DNA of 64,000 bases from JAIRQX01 sp031556255 (GTDB taxonomy: Bacteria; Chrysiogenota; Deferribacteres; Deferribacterales; JAISNW01): assembly GCA_031556255.1 (NCBI GenBank), contig JAVBTI010000105.1, positions 1 through 64,000 on the forward strand, read 5' to 3'. Positions 1 through 7,905 of the stretch are shown piece by piece. Under the pieces are notes generated by a model. The model did no database searches. It was not told the DNA's origin and saw only the letters and a program-made list of their open reading frames with translations. How positions within the stretch are numbered: the first letter of the stretch is position 1; each line of letters opens with the position of its first letter. The translations under genes and the position numbers were made by a program.

Positions 1-8
1 TGACAGTA

Positions 9-18
9 GGGGGGGGGG
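9..18. repeat. Homopolymeric G tract (10 G)
   Basis: Ten consecutive G residues lie just inside the left edge of the window, upstream of the TorD-like gene. Tracts of this length are prone to slipped-strand change. Whether it falls inside the end of an upstream gene cannot be seen from here. It could also be a sequencing weak spot. Confidence 0.6.
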
Positions 19-21
19 ATA

Positions 22-54
22 GTGCCGGATGCCGGAGCATATGGCATCCGGCAC
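22..54. terminator. Perfect 12-bp hairpin upstream of the TorD-like gene
   Basis: GTGCCGGATGCC (22-33) and GGCATCCGGCAC (43-54) form a perfect 12-bp stem with a 9-nt loop. No T-run follows on the plus strand. The Shine-Dalgarno of the next gene begins 6 bases later. It may be a terminator of the upstream gene, or a processing or stabilising hairpin between two genes of one operon. I cannot tell which. Confidence 0.5.
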
Positions 55-71
55 ATTCTGAGGAGGCGGTT

Positions 72-650
72 GTGGATCGGATAATGGGTGATATTTATAA
101 CATGCTTTCGCAGCTGTTTATGTACCCGGAAGAAGAAATAGCAGGGCTTATTTTAAACGGCCATCTGGCAACTGCGCTGGATGAAACGGCGGGTATCTTC
201 CCCTCACTTGTGGCCCCGGCTGAAAGGCTGAAGTCTGAAACAGTTATATTAACAAAACAAAGCGACCCCGCCACGGAACTTGAAGTTGAGTATTCGCAGC
301 TTTTTGTGGGGCCCGGGCACCTGCTGGCGCCGTTTAATGAATCCATCTATATTGAACCCGTAAACCCTATGCAAAAAGGCCTTCTTATGGGTGATACCGT
401 TACCGAGCTGAAAGAATTATATAACAAACACGGCTTCGGCGTACCCGAGGGCTTTACCGATCTGCCGGACGCAATATATGTAGAGCTGGCCTTCACGGCA
501 TACCTTTTCTACACGGGCAAAAATGCCGGCGACTTCCTGAACAGCCATCTGAAGAAGTGGAGCGGCGATTTTTTCGAAGCAGTGAAAAACGCGGGAAGCG
601 GTTTTTACGCGGCGTTGGCCGGGTATGCTGCGGCAGTAATGGAGTTGTGA
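72..650 (+). CDS. TorD/DmsD-family molybdoenzyme chaperone
   Basis: A 192-residue all-helical protein resembling TorD/NarJ chaperones. These bind the twin-arginine leader of an apo-molybdoenzyme in the cytoplasm and hold it until the Mo cofactor is inserted. The typical sequence is seen from the start (DIYNMLSQLFMYPEEE) through the central GPGHLLAPFNESIYIE, which matches the family's hydrophobic 'PxESV/IY' region, to the acidic helix near residue 130. The start is GTG at 72, five bases after AGGAGG at 61-66; an ATG at 84 is the alternative. Its client is probably encoded to the left of the window, because the next gene on the right is fliR. A second, distinct TorD-like gene sits at 7222-7905. 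Confidence 0.8.
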   Translation: MDRIMGDIYNMLSQLFMYPEEEIAGLILNGHLATALDETAGIFPSLVAPAERLKSETVILTKQSDPATELEVEYSQLFVGPGHLLAPFNESIYIEPVNPMQKGLLMGDTVTELKELYNKHGFGVPEGFTDLPDAIYVELAFTAYLFYTGKNAGDFLNSHLKKWSGDFFEAVKNAGSGFYAALAGYAAAVMEL

Positions 651-705
651 GGAGCACGCCCAAATATAACTTGCAATAGTTCGCGTATAATCCTACAATT
701 TTCAC

Positions 706-1494
706 ATGTTTGACCAGTTGTTCGACCAGACGAGGCTGCTGACATACTTTTTTGTGGTGATCCGCACTGGCGGAATTCTTTTTACAGTGCCCGTTTTCGG
801 CAGCGCCATGCTCAAACCGCAGGTACGAATGGCCTTGGCTCTCATGATCGCCGTTGTGCTTTATCCCTTCGTCACTCCCGTGCCTTTCGGGGGCGATATC
901 AACGCGGCACTCCTGATATTGCAGATATTCAAGGAACTGCTCATCGGCATCGCCATAGGCACAATGACAAGCACACTTTTCACAGGGGTGCAGCTGGGCG
1001 GCTACCTGCTTGACTTCCAGATGGGGTTCAGCATGGTAAATGTTATGGACCCGGAAACCGGCAGCTCTTTTTCCTATGTCTCGCAGGTGCAGAATGTGCT
1101 CCTAATCCTGGTCTTCATCGCCATAGGCGGCCCTGCGCTGATAATACAGGCCATTTCTTACTCTTTTACAATGATCCCCACGGGTAATTTTGAAATAAAC
1201 CCCAATGCCCTGCTCTTTGCCGTAACTCTGTTCGGAAAAGTCTTTATCATAGCCGTGACTCTGACCGCTCCGCCTCTTATAGTGCTGATGGCCACAAACG
1301 CGGTGATGGGCGTGATGGCGCGTCTGATACCGCAGATCAACCTCCTTGTGGTAGGCTTTCCGATCAAGATAGCGGTGGGAATAATAATGTTCGCGCTGAG
1401 CCTGCGTTATCTATATGTGGCCTTTGAAAAAGTCGCGTTTAATTATTTTAAATATATACGCGAATTTATGAATATGTTTGCAGCAAGCTCGTAA
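706..1494 (+). CDS. fliR: Flagellar export apparatus protein FliR
   Basis: A 262-residue inner-membrane protein of the flagellar type III export gate, FliPQR-FlhB. It has five to six hydrophobic segments and the family pattern: an N-terminal RTGGILFTVPVFG, a central GVQLGGYLLDFQMGFSMVNVMDP, and a C-terminal NLLVVGFPIKIAVG. Its length is normal for the family. It is followed by flhB in the usual order, but the genes before it are not fliP/fliQ. No convincing Shine-Dalgarno precedes ATG 706. A TATAAT hexamer lies at 686-691 without a clear -35, so a short-leader transcript is possible but unproven. Confidence 0.95.
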   Translation: MFDQLFDQTRLLTYFFVVIRTGGILFTVPVFGSAMLKPQVRMALALMIAVVLYPFVTPVPFGGDINAALLILQIFKELLIGIAIGTMTSTLFTGVQLGGYLLDFQMGFSMVNVMDPETGSSFSYVSQVQNVLLILVFIAIGGPALIIQAISYSFTMIPTGNFEINPNALLFAVTLFGKVFIIAVTLTAPPLIVLMATNAVMGVMARLIPQINLLVVGFPIKIAVGIIMFALSLRYLYVAFEKVAFNYFKYIREFMNMFAASS

Positions 1495-1755
1495 CTCCCC
1501 TGCGGGGAGTCGAAATGCCGAAGGTATTTCGGAGTGTGCAAGGCGCAAAGCGCCGCCCGCGATTCAAGCGGAGCGCAGACGAGGCGCAGCGCAGCAGAGA
1601 CGCAGAAAACCAAATGTGTAATACAGGTGGAACCATTTAAAGGCATTTGGTTTCTGTAAAAATCACATTTTTTCCACGCCGGGGCAAGTGCTTCAATGTG
1701 AGCCCGAAAGGCGAACTTTACAAGAGAACACAACTGAAGCTTTACGAGAGGAAAC
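1495..1755 (+). other. Structured 261-bp gap between fliR and flhB
   Basis: No gene is apparent here. Three inverted repeats follow one another: ACTCCCC/GGGGAGT at 1494-1500 and 1504-1510; CGAAAT/ATTTCG at 1511-1516 and 1526-1531; and CCAAATG/CATTTGG within 1603-1656, whose stem extends to about 13 bp with one bulged A. The middle part is GC-rich and full of GCGCAGCG-like words. The first hairpin directly follows the fliR stop codon. This could be a repeat element or an RNA structure tuning flhB expression. Confidence 0.4.
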
Positions 1756-2820
1756 ATGGCCAACGACGAAGGCGGCGAGAAGTCGGAAGACCCGACCAGT
1801 AAACAATATGAAGATGCGCGAAATGAGGGGAACGTCGCCAAAAGCCGGGAGCTGACCTCCGGCATACTCCTGACGCTGACGATGCTTTTCCTGTATTTCT
1901 ATTTTCCTTTCATGCTGGACAGCAGCAAGGAGATGTTCAGTGAATTTTTCCACTTCGGCGTGGGCATGCTGAACAGCGAAAGTATCAAACATGTACTCTA
2001 TTTCTGCCTCCTCATGGCAGGCAAACTCGTCCTTCCCTTTTTCCTCTTCATATTTGTCATAGCCTTCGTCTCGGAAGCCGCACAGGTCGGTCTCCATATA
2101 TCTTCCAAAGCCCTTGAGCCTAAATGGGACAGAGTCAATTTTTTCGTAGGCCTCCCCAAATTTTTTCAGGGTAAACGCAAACTGATGGAGTTGGCAAAAT
2201 CGCTATTCAAAATCATTGTCCTCGGCTGGCTTGCCGTCTCCATAATAAGCGGTCACATGGACACCATTTTGCGGATGACCGACGCTGAGTTCATGGACAG
2301 CTCTGTGTTCACCGCAAAACTGCTGTTTGAGATTGTGTTTAAAATTGCTCTGGTTGTGCTCCTGCTGGGAATACTTGATTTCGCGTACCAGAAATGGCAA
2401 CACAAACAGGATCTCAAAATGACTAAACAGCAGGTGAAGGAAGAATACAAGCAGATGGAGGGGGACCCTCTCATAAAACAGCGCATACGCAACGCACAGA
2501 GGGAGCTGGCGAGGAAACGGATGATGAGCGACATACCAAAATCCGATGTGGTGGTTACAAATCCTATCCACTATGCAGTGGCGCTCAAATACGATCCGGA
2601 GAAAGGGCGCGCGCCCACAGTTGTAGCAAAAGGGCAAAGGCTGATGGCCCTGAAAATCAAAGACTTGGCCAGAGAATCGGGGGTCTATATCCACGAAGAC
2701 CCGCCGCTGGCGCAAACACTCTATAAAACACTGGATATCGGGGACGAGATTCCTGAAAACCTTTACAAGGCCATTGCGGAAATACTGGCTATTGTATTCC
2801 AGATGAAAAAGAAAATATAA
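1756..2820 (+). CDS. flhB: Flagellar export switch protein FlhB
   Basis: A 354-residue protein with an N-terminal domain of four membrane segments (about residues 30-210) and a cytoplasmic C-terminal domain that switches export specificity from rod/hook to filament substrates. The linker helix (KMTKQQVKEEYKQMEGDP) and the C-terminal domain match the family. The autocleavage site, normally Asn-Pro-Thr-His, reads NPIH at residues 269-272; the cleaved Asn-Pro bond is kept but Thr is Ile. The start ATG follows GAGAGGA at a good distance. It follows fliR with an unusually long structured gap and ends exactly where the convergent GNAT gene ends. Confidence 0.95.
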   Translation: MANDEGGEKSEDPTSKQYEDARNEGNVAKSRELTSGILLTLTMLFLYFYFPFMLDSSKEMFSEFFHFGVGMLNSESIKHVLYFCLLMAGKLVLPFFLFIFVIAFVSEAAQVGLHISSKALEPKWDRVNFFVGLPKFFQGKRKLMELAKSLFKIIVLGWLAVSIISGHMDTILRMTDAEFMDSSVFTAKLLFEIVFKIALVVLLLGILDFAYQKWQHKQDLKMTKQQVKEEYKQMEGDPLIKQRIRNAQRELARKRMMSDIPKSDVVVTNPIHYAVALKYDPEKGRAPTVVAKGQRLMALKIKDLARESGVYIHEDPPLAQTLYKTLDIGDEIPENLYKAIAEILAIVFQMKKKI

Positions 2821-3303
2821 TTAACGGAATATTTTCCGGTATATGACTCTGTCGTCGCCGGGGATAAAATAGTCCGGCAGTGTAGCCGCCCTGACATACC
2901 CCATCTTTTCGTAAAGTCCTCTGGTGGGTTTGTAAAGCTCCATGTCGGATGTAGTGATATACAGATGTCTGCCGTTGCGGGCGATTACGTCGTCTTCCAC
3001 CGCTTTGACAAGCGTTTTGCCGATCCCTTGTCCCTGTAAATCTTTCTGGACAGCCATCCAGTAGAAATCATAACTGCCAATCGTACCGGGGATCTCGCCA
3101 TAGGCAGCGTAGCCCACCGTTTTGCCGTCCAGTTCGGCAAAAGCGAAAAGGTAGCCGCTGCTCGGATCCCTCAATGTATCGGTGACAAGGCTCACGGCAA
3201 CTGGTATCTCATCGTCGCGGAAAAATCCTGTCCCGGCGGTAAGCTCCCTGATATTTTCTTCGTCTGCTTTAGTTACTGTTCTGCGCAGCTTTATGTCCAT
3301 CAT
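2821..3303 (-). CDS. GNAT-family N-acetyltransferase
   Basis: A 160-residue GCN5-related acetyltransferase transferring an acetyl group from acetyl-CoA to an unknown amine. The acetyl-CoA-binding motif A is clear (WMAVQKDLQGQGIGKTLV, about residues 82-99). The beta-bulge and C-terminal 'LYEKMGYVR' segment are also typical. The start is one of two adjacent Met codons. It converges on flhB with no intergenic space between the two stop codons. The substrate cannot be deduced; the neighbours (flagellar genes and a small unknown protein) give no help. Confidence 0.8.
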   Translation of the reverse strand: MMDIKLRRTVTKADEENIRELTAGTGFFRDDEIPVAVSLVTDTLRDPSSGYLFAFAELDGKTVGYAAYGEIPGTIGSYDFYWMAVQKDLQGQGIGKTLVKAVEDDVIARNGRHLYITTSDMELYKPTRGLYEKMGYVRAATLPDYFIPGDDRVIYRKIFR

Positions 3304-3376
3304 ACACTCTCCTTATCTATTGAGCGCTATCCCTGTGTCCGGGGTGATAGACCCGCAATCCGGAAAAACATTATCT

Positions 3377-3410
3377 ATCCTGGATTCCGGCTCTGAGACC
3401 GGAATGACGG
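3377..3410. repeat. Short palindromic repeat, copy 1 (TGGATTCCGG type)
   Basis: ATTCCGG at 3384-3390 pairs with CCGGAAT at 3399-3405. The flanking words are TCCTGG on the left and GACGG on the right. In reverse orientation the same element appears at 28359-28390 (GTCATTCCGGG...CCCGGACTCCAGGA). It belongs to the general class of intergenic mini-palindromes found in many bacterial chromosomes. Confidence 0.6.
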
Positions 3411-3428
3411 AAAAAGAAAAAACCGCCC

Positions 3429-3683
3429 TTAATTCTCTTCCAATTCCAAGAGATCTCTCAGCTTAGGCGCCACAAAAAATCCCGACAGATCGAAGGTCTT
3501 CAACGCACTGGCCATAAGGTCTATCTTGAAATCGTCAGACGCTTTAGGATCCATTATTATATTGTATTTTCCCTGATGCAGGCAGAGGCCGCCTCTTGCA
3601 GATGTTTTCTCGTACCGCACACGAATACCGAGCTGTTTTGCCAGATCCTCCAAACTGTGCAGGAGTTGCTTTTTCGGAGCCAT
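3429..3683 (-). CDS. Small conserved protein of unknown function
   Basis: An 84-residue soluble protein that I do not recognise as a named family. Visible features are a helical N-terminus (LLHSLEDLAKQLGIRVRYEK), a GGLC segment with the only cysteine, a beta hairpin (KYNIIMDPKAS), and an amphipathic C-terminus ending in LRDLLELEEN. I recall small proteins of the form GGxC...I.xD...AL..FDL in anaerobes, but I cannot name them. It lies three bases downstream of the cysteine desulfurase on the same strand, so the two are probably co-transcribed; a link to sulfur handling is only a guess. Confidence 0.65.
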   Translation of the reverse strand: MAPKKQLLHSLEDLAKQLGIRVRYEKTSARGGLCLHQGKYNIIMDPKASDDFKIDLMASALKTFDLSGFFVAPKLRDLLELEEN

Positions 3684-3686
3684 TCG

Positions 3687-4907
3687 TTAACTGCGGCTCG
3701 TCTGATTATATATTGGGGACATCTGCCTCAGCTTCTCAACACCGGTTTTCAGGAGTTCCACAGCTTTATTTACCTCTTCCCCGGTATTGAACCTGCCGAA
3801 ACTGAAACGTATAGTGCCTCTGATATCCACAGGATCGACGTTCATGGCGGTAAGGACGTGGGATGCCGCATCCTGACCCGCTGTGCACGCACTGCCAAGG
3901 GAGCAGCAAACCTGCGGCACATAGCCTATGATCGACTCCGCCTCCACATATTTAAAAGTAATATTGGCTATGGACGGCACCCTGTACGAAGTATCGCCGT
4001 TCGCCACAGTATGGGGGATCTCTGCCAGTACTCTTTTCTCAAACAGATCACGCATCTCCCCCACCCGCGCTGCTTCCAGATAGCCGTCCTCCATTATCAG
4101 TTCGGCGGCTCTCGCCAACCCCATTATATACGGAGTGTTCTCCGTTCCCGCGCGCAGACCGCCCTCCTGAGCGCCCCCGTGCATATACGGTTTTACATTT
4201 TCCCTCAGTTCTTCACGGATGAAAAGCACACCGATTCCTTTTGGGGCATATATCTTATGGCCGGAAAGGGTGAGCATGTCCACCCCAAGTTCATCCACAT
4301 CGATCTTCATCTTACCCACAGCCTGTACAGCGTCGGTATGGATGAGGATTTTATGCTCTTTCGCTATTTTGGCGGCCTCTTTTATAGGGAAAAGGGTACC
4401 CACCTCGTTATTGGCCAGCATAAGGCTTATCAGGATCGTATCCGGACGGACTGCGCGTTTCAGATCTTCCATAGAGATCATCCCTTTGGCGTTCACAGGC
4501 AGGTATGTGACCTCGCACCCTTCCCCTTCCAAAAACCGGCATGTTTCCAGTATGGCTTTATGTTCAACGGCGGATGTTATGATGTGCCTGCCCTTGTTTT
4601 TCAGCATGCGGGCGGTCTGGATGAGTGCGAAATTGTCCGCCTCAGTGCCGCATCCCATGAAAATTATCTCCTGCGGAGCGCAGTTGATAAGCCTGGCAAC
4701 GGTTTGCCGCGCAGTGCCAAGGTCTGCGTGCATGGCCTGCCCTAACGTATGGATGCTGGAAGGGTTACCGTAAATCTCCGTAAAATACGGCGCCATTGCC
4801 TCGACAACCCTTTCATCTACTCGGGTTGTGGCGCTGTTGTCGAAATAAATGACATCTTTATTATAAGCGGGTGTACCGCCGTTTGAATGTGAATTACTCC
4901 CGTTCAT
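3687..4907 (-). CDS. Cysteine desulfurase (NifS/IscS family)
   Basis: A 406-residue PLP-dependent class V aminotransferase-fold enzyme that removes sulfur from L-cysteine as a persulfide for Fe-S clusters or thio-cofactors. The Schiff-base lysine is K218 in LSGHKIYAPKG, the PLP-stacking histidine H115 is in SAVEHKAI, and the persulfide cysteine C341 lies in GSACTAG near the C-terminus. The glycine-rich GGAQEGGLRAGTEN loop is slightly off the common GGGQERGLRSGT. The first about 17 residues are non-conserved. An SD (GGAGGA) about 12 bases upstream supports the start. Many Fe-S proteins in the window could be its clients. No iscU, iscR or thiI is adjacent, so the specific pathway is open. Confidence 0.9.
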   Translation of the reverse strand: MNGSNSHSNGGTPAYNKDVIYFDNSATTRVDERVVEAMAPYFTEIYGNPSSIHTLGQAMHADLGTARQTVARLINCAPQEIIFMGCGTEADNFALIQTARMLKNKGRHIITSAVEHKAILETCRFLEGEGCEVTYLPVNAKGMISMEDLKRAVRPDTILISLMLANNEVGTLFPIKEAAKIAKEHKILIHTDAVQAVGKMKIDVDELGVDMLTLSGHKIYAPKGIGVLFIREELRENVKPYMHGGAQEGGLRAGTENTPYIMGLARAAELIMEDGYLEAARVGEMRDLFEKRVLAEIPHTVANGDTSYRVPSIANITFKYVEAESIIGYVPQVCCSLGSACTAGQDAASHVLTAMNVDPVDIRGTIRFSFGRFNTGEEVNKAVELLKTGVEKLRQMSPIYNQTSRS

Positions 4908-5090
4908 ACCCTAATCTTCCTCCGTATCGGTAATACTATGGAATCAAAAAAAAGATAAATCAACACTTTTTTTAAACGTCCACCCGGCAAGGAGTTCAGG
5001 TTTTTTACTTACAATTTTCCGTCATGTCCGAAAATTGCTGGGCATGACTGGATATTTTCTGTATCATTCAACCGGAGGCACTTATCACTC

Positions 5091-6530
5091 ATGTTTGACA
5101 ATAATGCGGCATATGCAGCACTTGCCGCGAAGGATAGCCGATTTGACGGTGTTTTCTTCGTGGGAGTTTCGTCCACCGGAGTATATTGCCGGCCGGTCTG
5201 CACAGCAAAAACGCCGAAGCTGGAGAACTGCACTTTTTTCAGCAGCGCGGCGGAGGCGGAAAAATCCGGCTACCGGCCGTGTTTATTATGCCGCCCGGAA
5301 CTGGCCCCCGGCAAAGCCGCCGTAGACGCTGAAAAACGCCTTGCCGACAGCGCCATTGCTATGATAGGCGAGAGTAACCTGGCGGACGGTTCTCTGGAAG
5401 AACTTTCCTCAAAGCTGGGGATAACCGCGCGGCACATGCGGCGGGTTTTCAAAGAACAGTTCGGTGTTTCCCCGGTTGAATACCTCCAGACCAGACGCCT
5501 TCTTTTTGCAAAGCATCTACTTACCGAGACGCAGCTTCCGGTCACCGATATCGCCATGGCCGCCGGGTTCGGCAGCCTGAGAAGGTTCAACGATATATTT
5601 AAAAAACGTTACTCCCTCTCCCCGACATCAATACGCAAAAAAACACCTCTTGAAACAAAAAATAAGGAGGGGATAACGCTCACATTGCAGTACAGGCCGC
5701 CATATAAATGGGAAGCGCTTATAAACTTCCTGGGGAACCGCTGCATAAGCGGAGTTGAACACATGAACAGCGGTATGTATTGCCGCGCGCTGACCGTGGA
5801 GAGCGGAAAACACCGGCTGAGGGGCTGGATTGCATGCGGACATCTGCCGGAAAAAAACGCCGTTACTGTCACAATGTCAAGGGAATTGCTGCCGGCAGCC
5901 ACACAGGTGATAGCCAAAGTCCGTCATGTGTTCGATCTGGATGCACACCCGAATGTCATCGCCGAACGGCTGGCCGGTATGGGCAATATGCTTGTGCCGG
6001 GAATGCGTGTATGTGGTGCGTTTAACGGCTTCGAACTGGCCGTGAGAGCTGTCCTGGGGCAACAGATCACGGTTAAAGCGGCACGCACTCTGGCGGGAAG
6101 GGTTGCAGCGGCGTTCGGAACGCCGGTCGACACCCCTTTTAAGGAGGTAGCTTACGCTTTCCCCTCACCTGAAGTGATCGCAAAACTGGAAGGAATTGAC
6201 GAAATAGCTAAACTCGGCATAATCGCCGCCAGGGCCAAAACGATAATCGCGCTGGCAAAGGCCTGTGCATCCGGCGAACTCGTACTTTCTCCCGCTTCCG
6301 ACGCAACAGATGAAATGGAAAAACTTCTCAGCCTGCCGGGAATCGGACCTTGGACGGCTAACTACATTGCCATGAGGGCAATGGGCTGGACGGATGCATT
6401 TTTACCTACTGATTACGGCATAAAAAAGGCACTGTCAGGGCAGACGGAGAAAGAGATTGTGACTATGGCGGAAGGATGGCGGCCATGGCGGGCATACGCC
6501 GCCATGATGTTGTGGAACTCTTTAGCATAA
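5091..6530 (+). CDS. Ada-AraC-AlkA fusion: DNA alkylation sensor and 3-methyladenine glycosylase
   Basis: A 479-residue three-part protein. Residues 1-75 are an Ada zinc domain with C33, C37, C64 and C67; C33 corresponds to the methyl-accepting cysteine for DNA phosphotriesters. Residues about 85-190 are an AraC-type double helix-turn-helix (GSLEELSSKLGITARHMRR). Residues about 195-479 are an AlkA-like glycosylase, with the helix-hairpin-helix LLSLPGIGPWTANYIA and the catalytic aspartate D441 in LPTDYGIKK. It should sense methylation damage, activate transcription and excise alkylated bases. The arrangement is known in other bacteria. It is divergent from the cysteine desulfurase gene across 183 bp. 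An SD (GGAGG) lies 12 bases before ATG. Confidence 0.9.
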   Translation: MFDNNAAYAALAAKDSRFDGVFFVGVSSTGVYCRPVCTAKTPKLENCTFFSSAAEAEKSGYRPCLLCRPELAPGKAAVDAEKRLADSAIAMIGESNLADGSLEELSSKLGITARHMRRVFKEQFGVSPVEYLQTRRLLFAKHLLTETQLPVTDIAMAAGFGSLRRFNDIFKKRYSLSPTSIRKKTPLETKNKEGITLTLQYRPPYKWEALINFLGNRCISGVEHMNSGMYCRALTVESGKHRLRGWIACGHLPEKNAVTVTMSRELLPAATQVIAKVRHVFDLDAHPNVIAERLAGMGNMLVPGMRVCGAFNGFELAVRAVLGQQITVKAARTLAGRVAAAFGTPVDTPFKEVAYAFPSPEVIAKLEGIDEIAKLGIIAARAKTIIALAKACASGELVLSPASDATDEMEKLLSLPGIGPWTANYIAMRAMGWTDAFLPTDYGIKKALSGQTEKEIVTMAEGWRPWRAYAAMMLWNSLA

Positions 6531-6541
6531 ATACGGAGCCC

Positions 6542-6679
6542 GATCAAAACGAAAGCGTCAGGCCGGATGCGATGCCGGGCAGACCTGGCTGAAGCAACCG
6601 GAGTGTACATAGAGGTGTATTAGAATTGCCGAAGGAATGGCTAACAACGCAGCGCGCCAGCATCACGCTTTCATCAAAC
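6542..6679. repeat. Dispersed palindromic repeat, copy A
   Basis: A roughly 140-bp element with short terminal inverted repeats (GAAAGCGT at 6551-6558, ACGCTTTC at 6665-6672). It shares an ordered set of words with a second element at 15470-15615: GGATGC (6565-6570), a central hairpin (TACAT/GTGTA at 6606-6619), AGAATTG (6622-6628), AACAACG (6643-6649) and GCATCAC (6660-6666). No protein is encoded. Confidence 0.55.
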
Positions 6680-6683
6680 GGAA

Positions 6684-6708
6684 AACTCACCGGCATAGCC
6701 GGTGAGTT
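6684..6708 (-). terminator. Strong 11-bp hairpin in the convergent gap
   Basis: AACTCACCGGC (6684-6694), loop ATA, GCCGGTGAGTT (6698-6708) is a perfect inverted repeat. Reading the minus strand, TTTT directly follows the stem, so it can act as an intrinsic terminator for minus-strand transcripts, such as the candidate small gene at 6785-6901. The reverse direction lacks a T-run. Confidence 0.6.
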
Positions 6709-6784
6709 CTTAGAAAGGGACGTTACTGTTATAGAAAGGGGTATTTGACATTATGCCCACCAGAACGGCAGACATTGATATTGA

Positions 6785-6901
6785 TTACTTTTTGAATCTG
6801 TCGTAAATCTGCCGTGACCCTACACGGGCACAAAAGAACCGGCGTGTGAACAACTCATTATGTGCACATAAATAGTCCGTAAGTTTTATCTTGCTGCGCA
6901 T
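6785..6901 (-). CDS. Candidate small gene, 38 codons
   Basis: An open frame for a basic 38-residue peptide starting MRSKIKLTDYL and ending YDRFKK, with two cysteines. It resembles no family I know. In its favour: an AAGGA ribosome-binding site six bases before ATG 6901, a GGGG/CCCC hairpin at 6919-6931 just upstream, an AATAAG/CTTATT inverted repeat at 7005-7020, and a terminator-like hairpin downstream at 6684-6708. Against it: short frames occur by chance, and it may be the relic of a longer gene. The surrounding AT-rich 6.9-7.15 kb stretch holds nothing else I can name. Confidence 0.3.
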   Translation of the reverse strand: MRSKIKLTDYLCAHNELFTRRFFCARVGSRQIYDRFKK

Positions 6902-7170
6902 ATATTATCCTTTCCATTGGGGTTATACCCCGTTCAGGGTACTGAATTTGTGTGCCTCTTATTTTACAGGGACCAAACAAACAATCTGATTAAATAATTT
7001 ACTTAATAAGTGATCTTATTTAGTCAACATAAGATAAATTTTAAGAAAATCAAGAGAATTTTTAATGTTTACTTAAATCTGAAAATATCTTCTTTATCAA
7101 ACGATTACACAGTTTGCCTGCCGCATTGAACAAAATATTTTATGGGCGGAAAATAAAAATACGATTTAGT
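6902..7170. other. AT-rich intergenic stretch
   Basis: Markedly AT-rich sequence between converging genes. It contains a 4-bp GGGG/CCCC hairpin (6919-6931) and the inverted repeat AATAAG-TGAT-CTTATT (7005-7020). No gene or RNA family is recognised. If the small gene at 6785-6901 is real, this is its control region. Confidence 0.35.
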
Positions 7171-7200
7171 GCCCCCGACGGCAGAACACCGCCGGGGGGC
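7171..7200 (-). terminator. Intrinsic terminator of the dms-like operon
   Basis: GCCCCC (7171-7176) plus CGGC (7179-7182) pair with GCCG (7191-7194) and GGGGGC (7195-7200), leaving a 2-nt bulge and an 8-nt loop. On the minus strand the stem is followed by an AT-rich tail with TTTTT and TTTT. It lies 21 bases after the stop codon of the TorD-like gene at 7222. Confidence 0.75.
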
Positions 7201-7221
7201 ATTTCAGAGGAAGGATTGTTA

Positions 7222-7905
7222 CTATAAGCTTTTTTCTTCGGACCATTCTTCCAAAAGGGCACGATCGATCATGACATACTGCCAGGCGGTTTTCACCGCG
7301 GCCTTAATATAATCAGAACTGCTGTTGGCGTATATATCAGCCGCTAAAAGAGGCATCCAGCACTCAATATGATTCCGCAGGAACATTTTCTGGAGTTCCG
7401 CCTCCGGAACCCCGCTCCCGCCGCCGGAAAGCGATTCCGCCATTTTGCGCGACATATGTGCAATATAACTCATCTCGGCGGTCATATGGTCCTCCGGTTC
7501 TTTAAAATCCTTATCTTTAGCGATTCCGGCATTGTAATACTCTTCCCGCACTTCTTCCCACGGTTTCTGCATCACAAGGCGATCAGAGGACAGGAACACA
7601 GATTCATGCGGCGTAATAGTATGCCCGGTGCCCGCTTTTTCCACCCCCAGGAAGAGGCGGGCAAACTCCGCCGCCTCTTTACCGTAGTCCGGCTCCGCTG
7701 CCAGACAGCTTTCCAACTCACCGATTGCGTCAAGCATCTCATTCTGACCGTACTGGAGCGCATACTCCCTGAGCACCGGGACATATTTCCTCAAATTTTC
7801 CGCGTGCTTCGCGTCCAACTCCCTGTAAAACACCACTGACAGGAGATTATATATATCCGCACGCAGCCTGAAAAATTCTGCCAGTCCATCCATGGCGGAT
7901 TTCAA
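7222..7905 (-). CDS. TorD/NarJ-family molybdoenzyme chaperone
   Basis: A 227-residue helical cytoplasmic chaperone, last gene of the operon with the DmsA- and DmsB-like genes and thus presumably dedicated to that catalytic subunit. The family signature is seen in DIYNLLSVVFYRELDA at the N-terminus, EFARLFLG and TPHESVFLS in the middle, and HIECWMPLLAADIYANS near residue 185. It overlaps the dmsB-like gene by four bases. The start at 7905 is TTG with AAGGTG five bases upstream; ATG at 7893 is possible. It differs clearly from the TorD-like protein at 72-650. Confidence 0.85.
   Translation of the reverse strand: MKSAMDGLAEFFRLRADIYNLLSVVFYRELDAKHAENLRKYVPVLREYALQYGQNEMLDAIGELESCLAAEPDYGKEAAEFARLFLGVEKAGTGHTITPHESVFLSSDRLVMQKPWEEVREEYYNAGIAKDKDFKEPEDHMTAEMSYIAHMSRKMAESLSGGGSGVPEAELQKMFLRNHIECWMPLLAADIYANSSSDYIKAAVKTAWQYVMIDRALLEEWSEEKSL

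Noticed and set aside
686..691. TATAAT as the fliR promoter
   Set aside because: No -35 at a proper distance; the match alone is not enough in AT-rich spacer DNA.
1443..2097. Two minus-strand frames over the fliR-flhB gap
   Set aside because: They overlap the start of flhB and repeat-like DNA, with unlikely composition and no SD.
3576..4745. 389-codon open frame on the plus strand
   Set aside because: It lies antisense to a clear cysteine desulfurase gene, has no family resemblance and no ribosome-binding site; it is a shadow frame.
6902..7170. Molybdenum-cofactor riboswitch
   Set aside because: The region is AT-rich with small hairpins but lacks the conserved multi-stem core, and lies downstream of, not before, the Mo genes.
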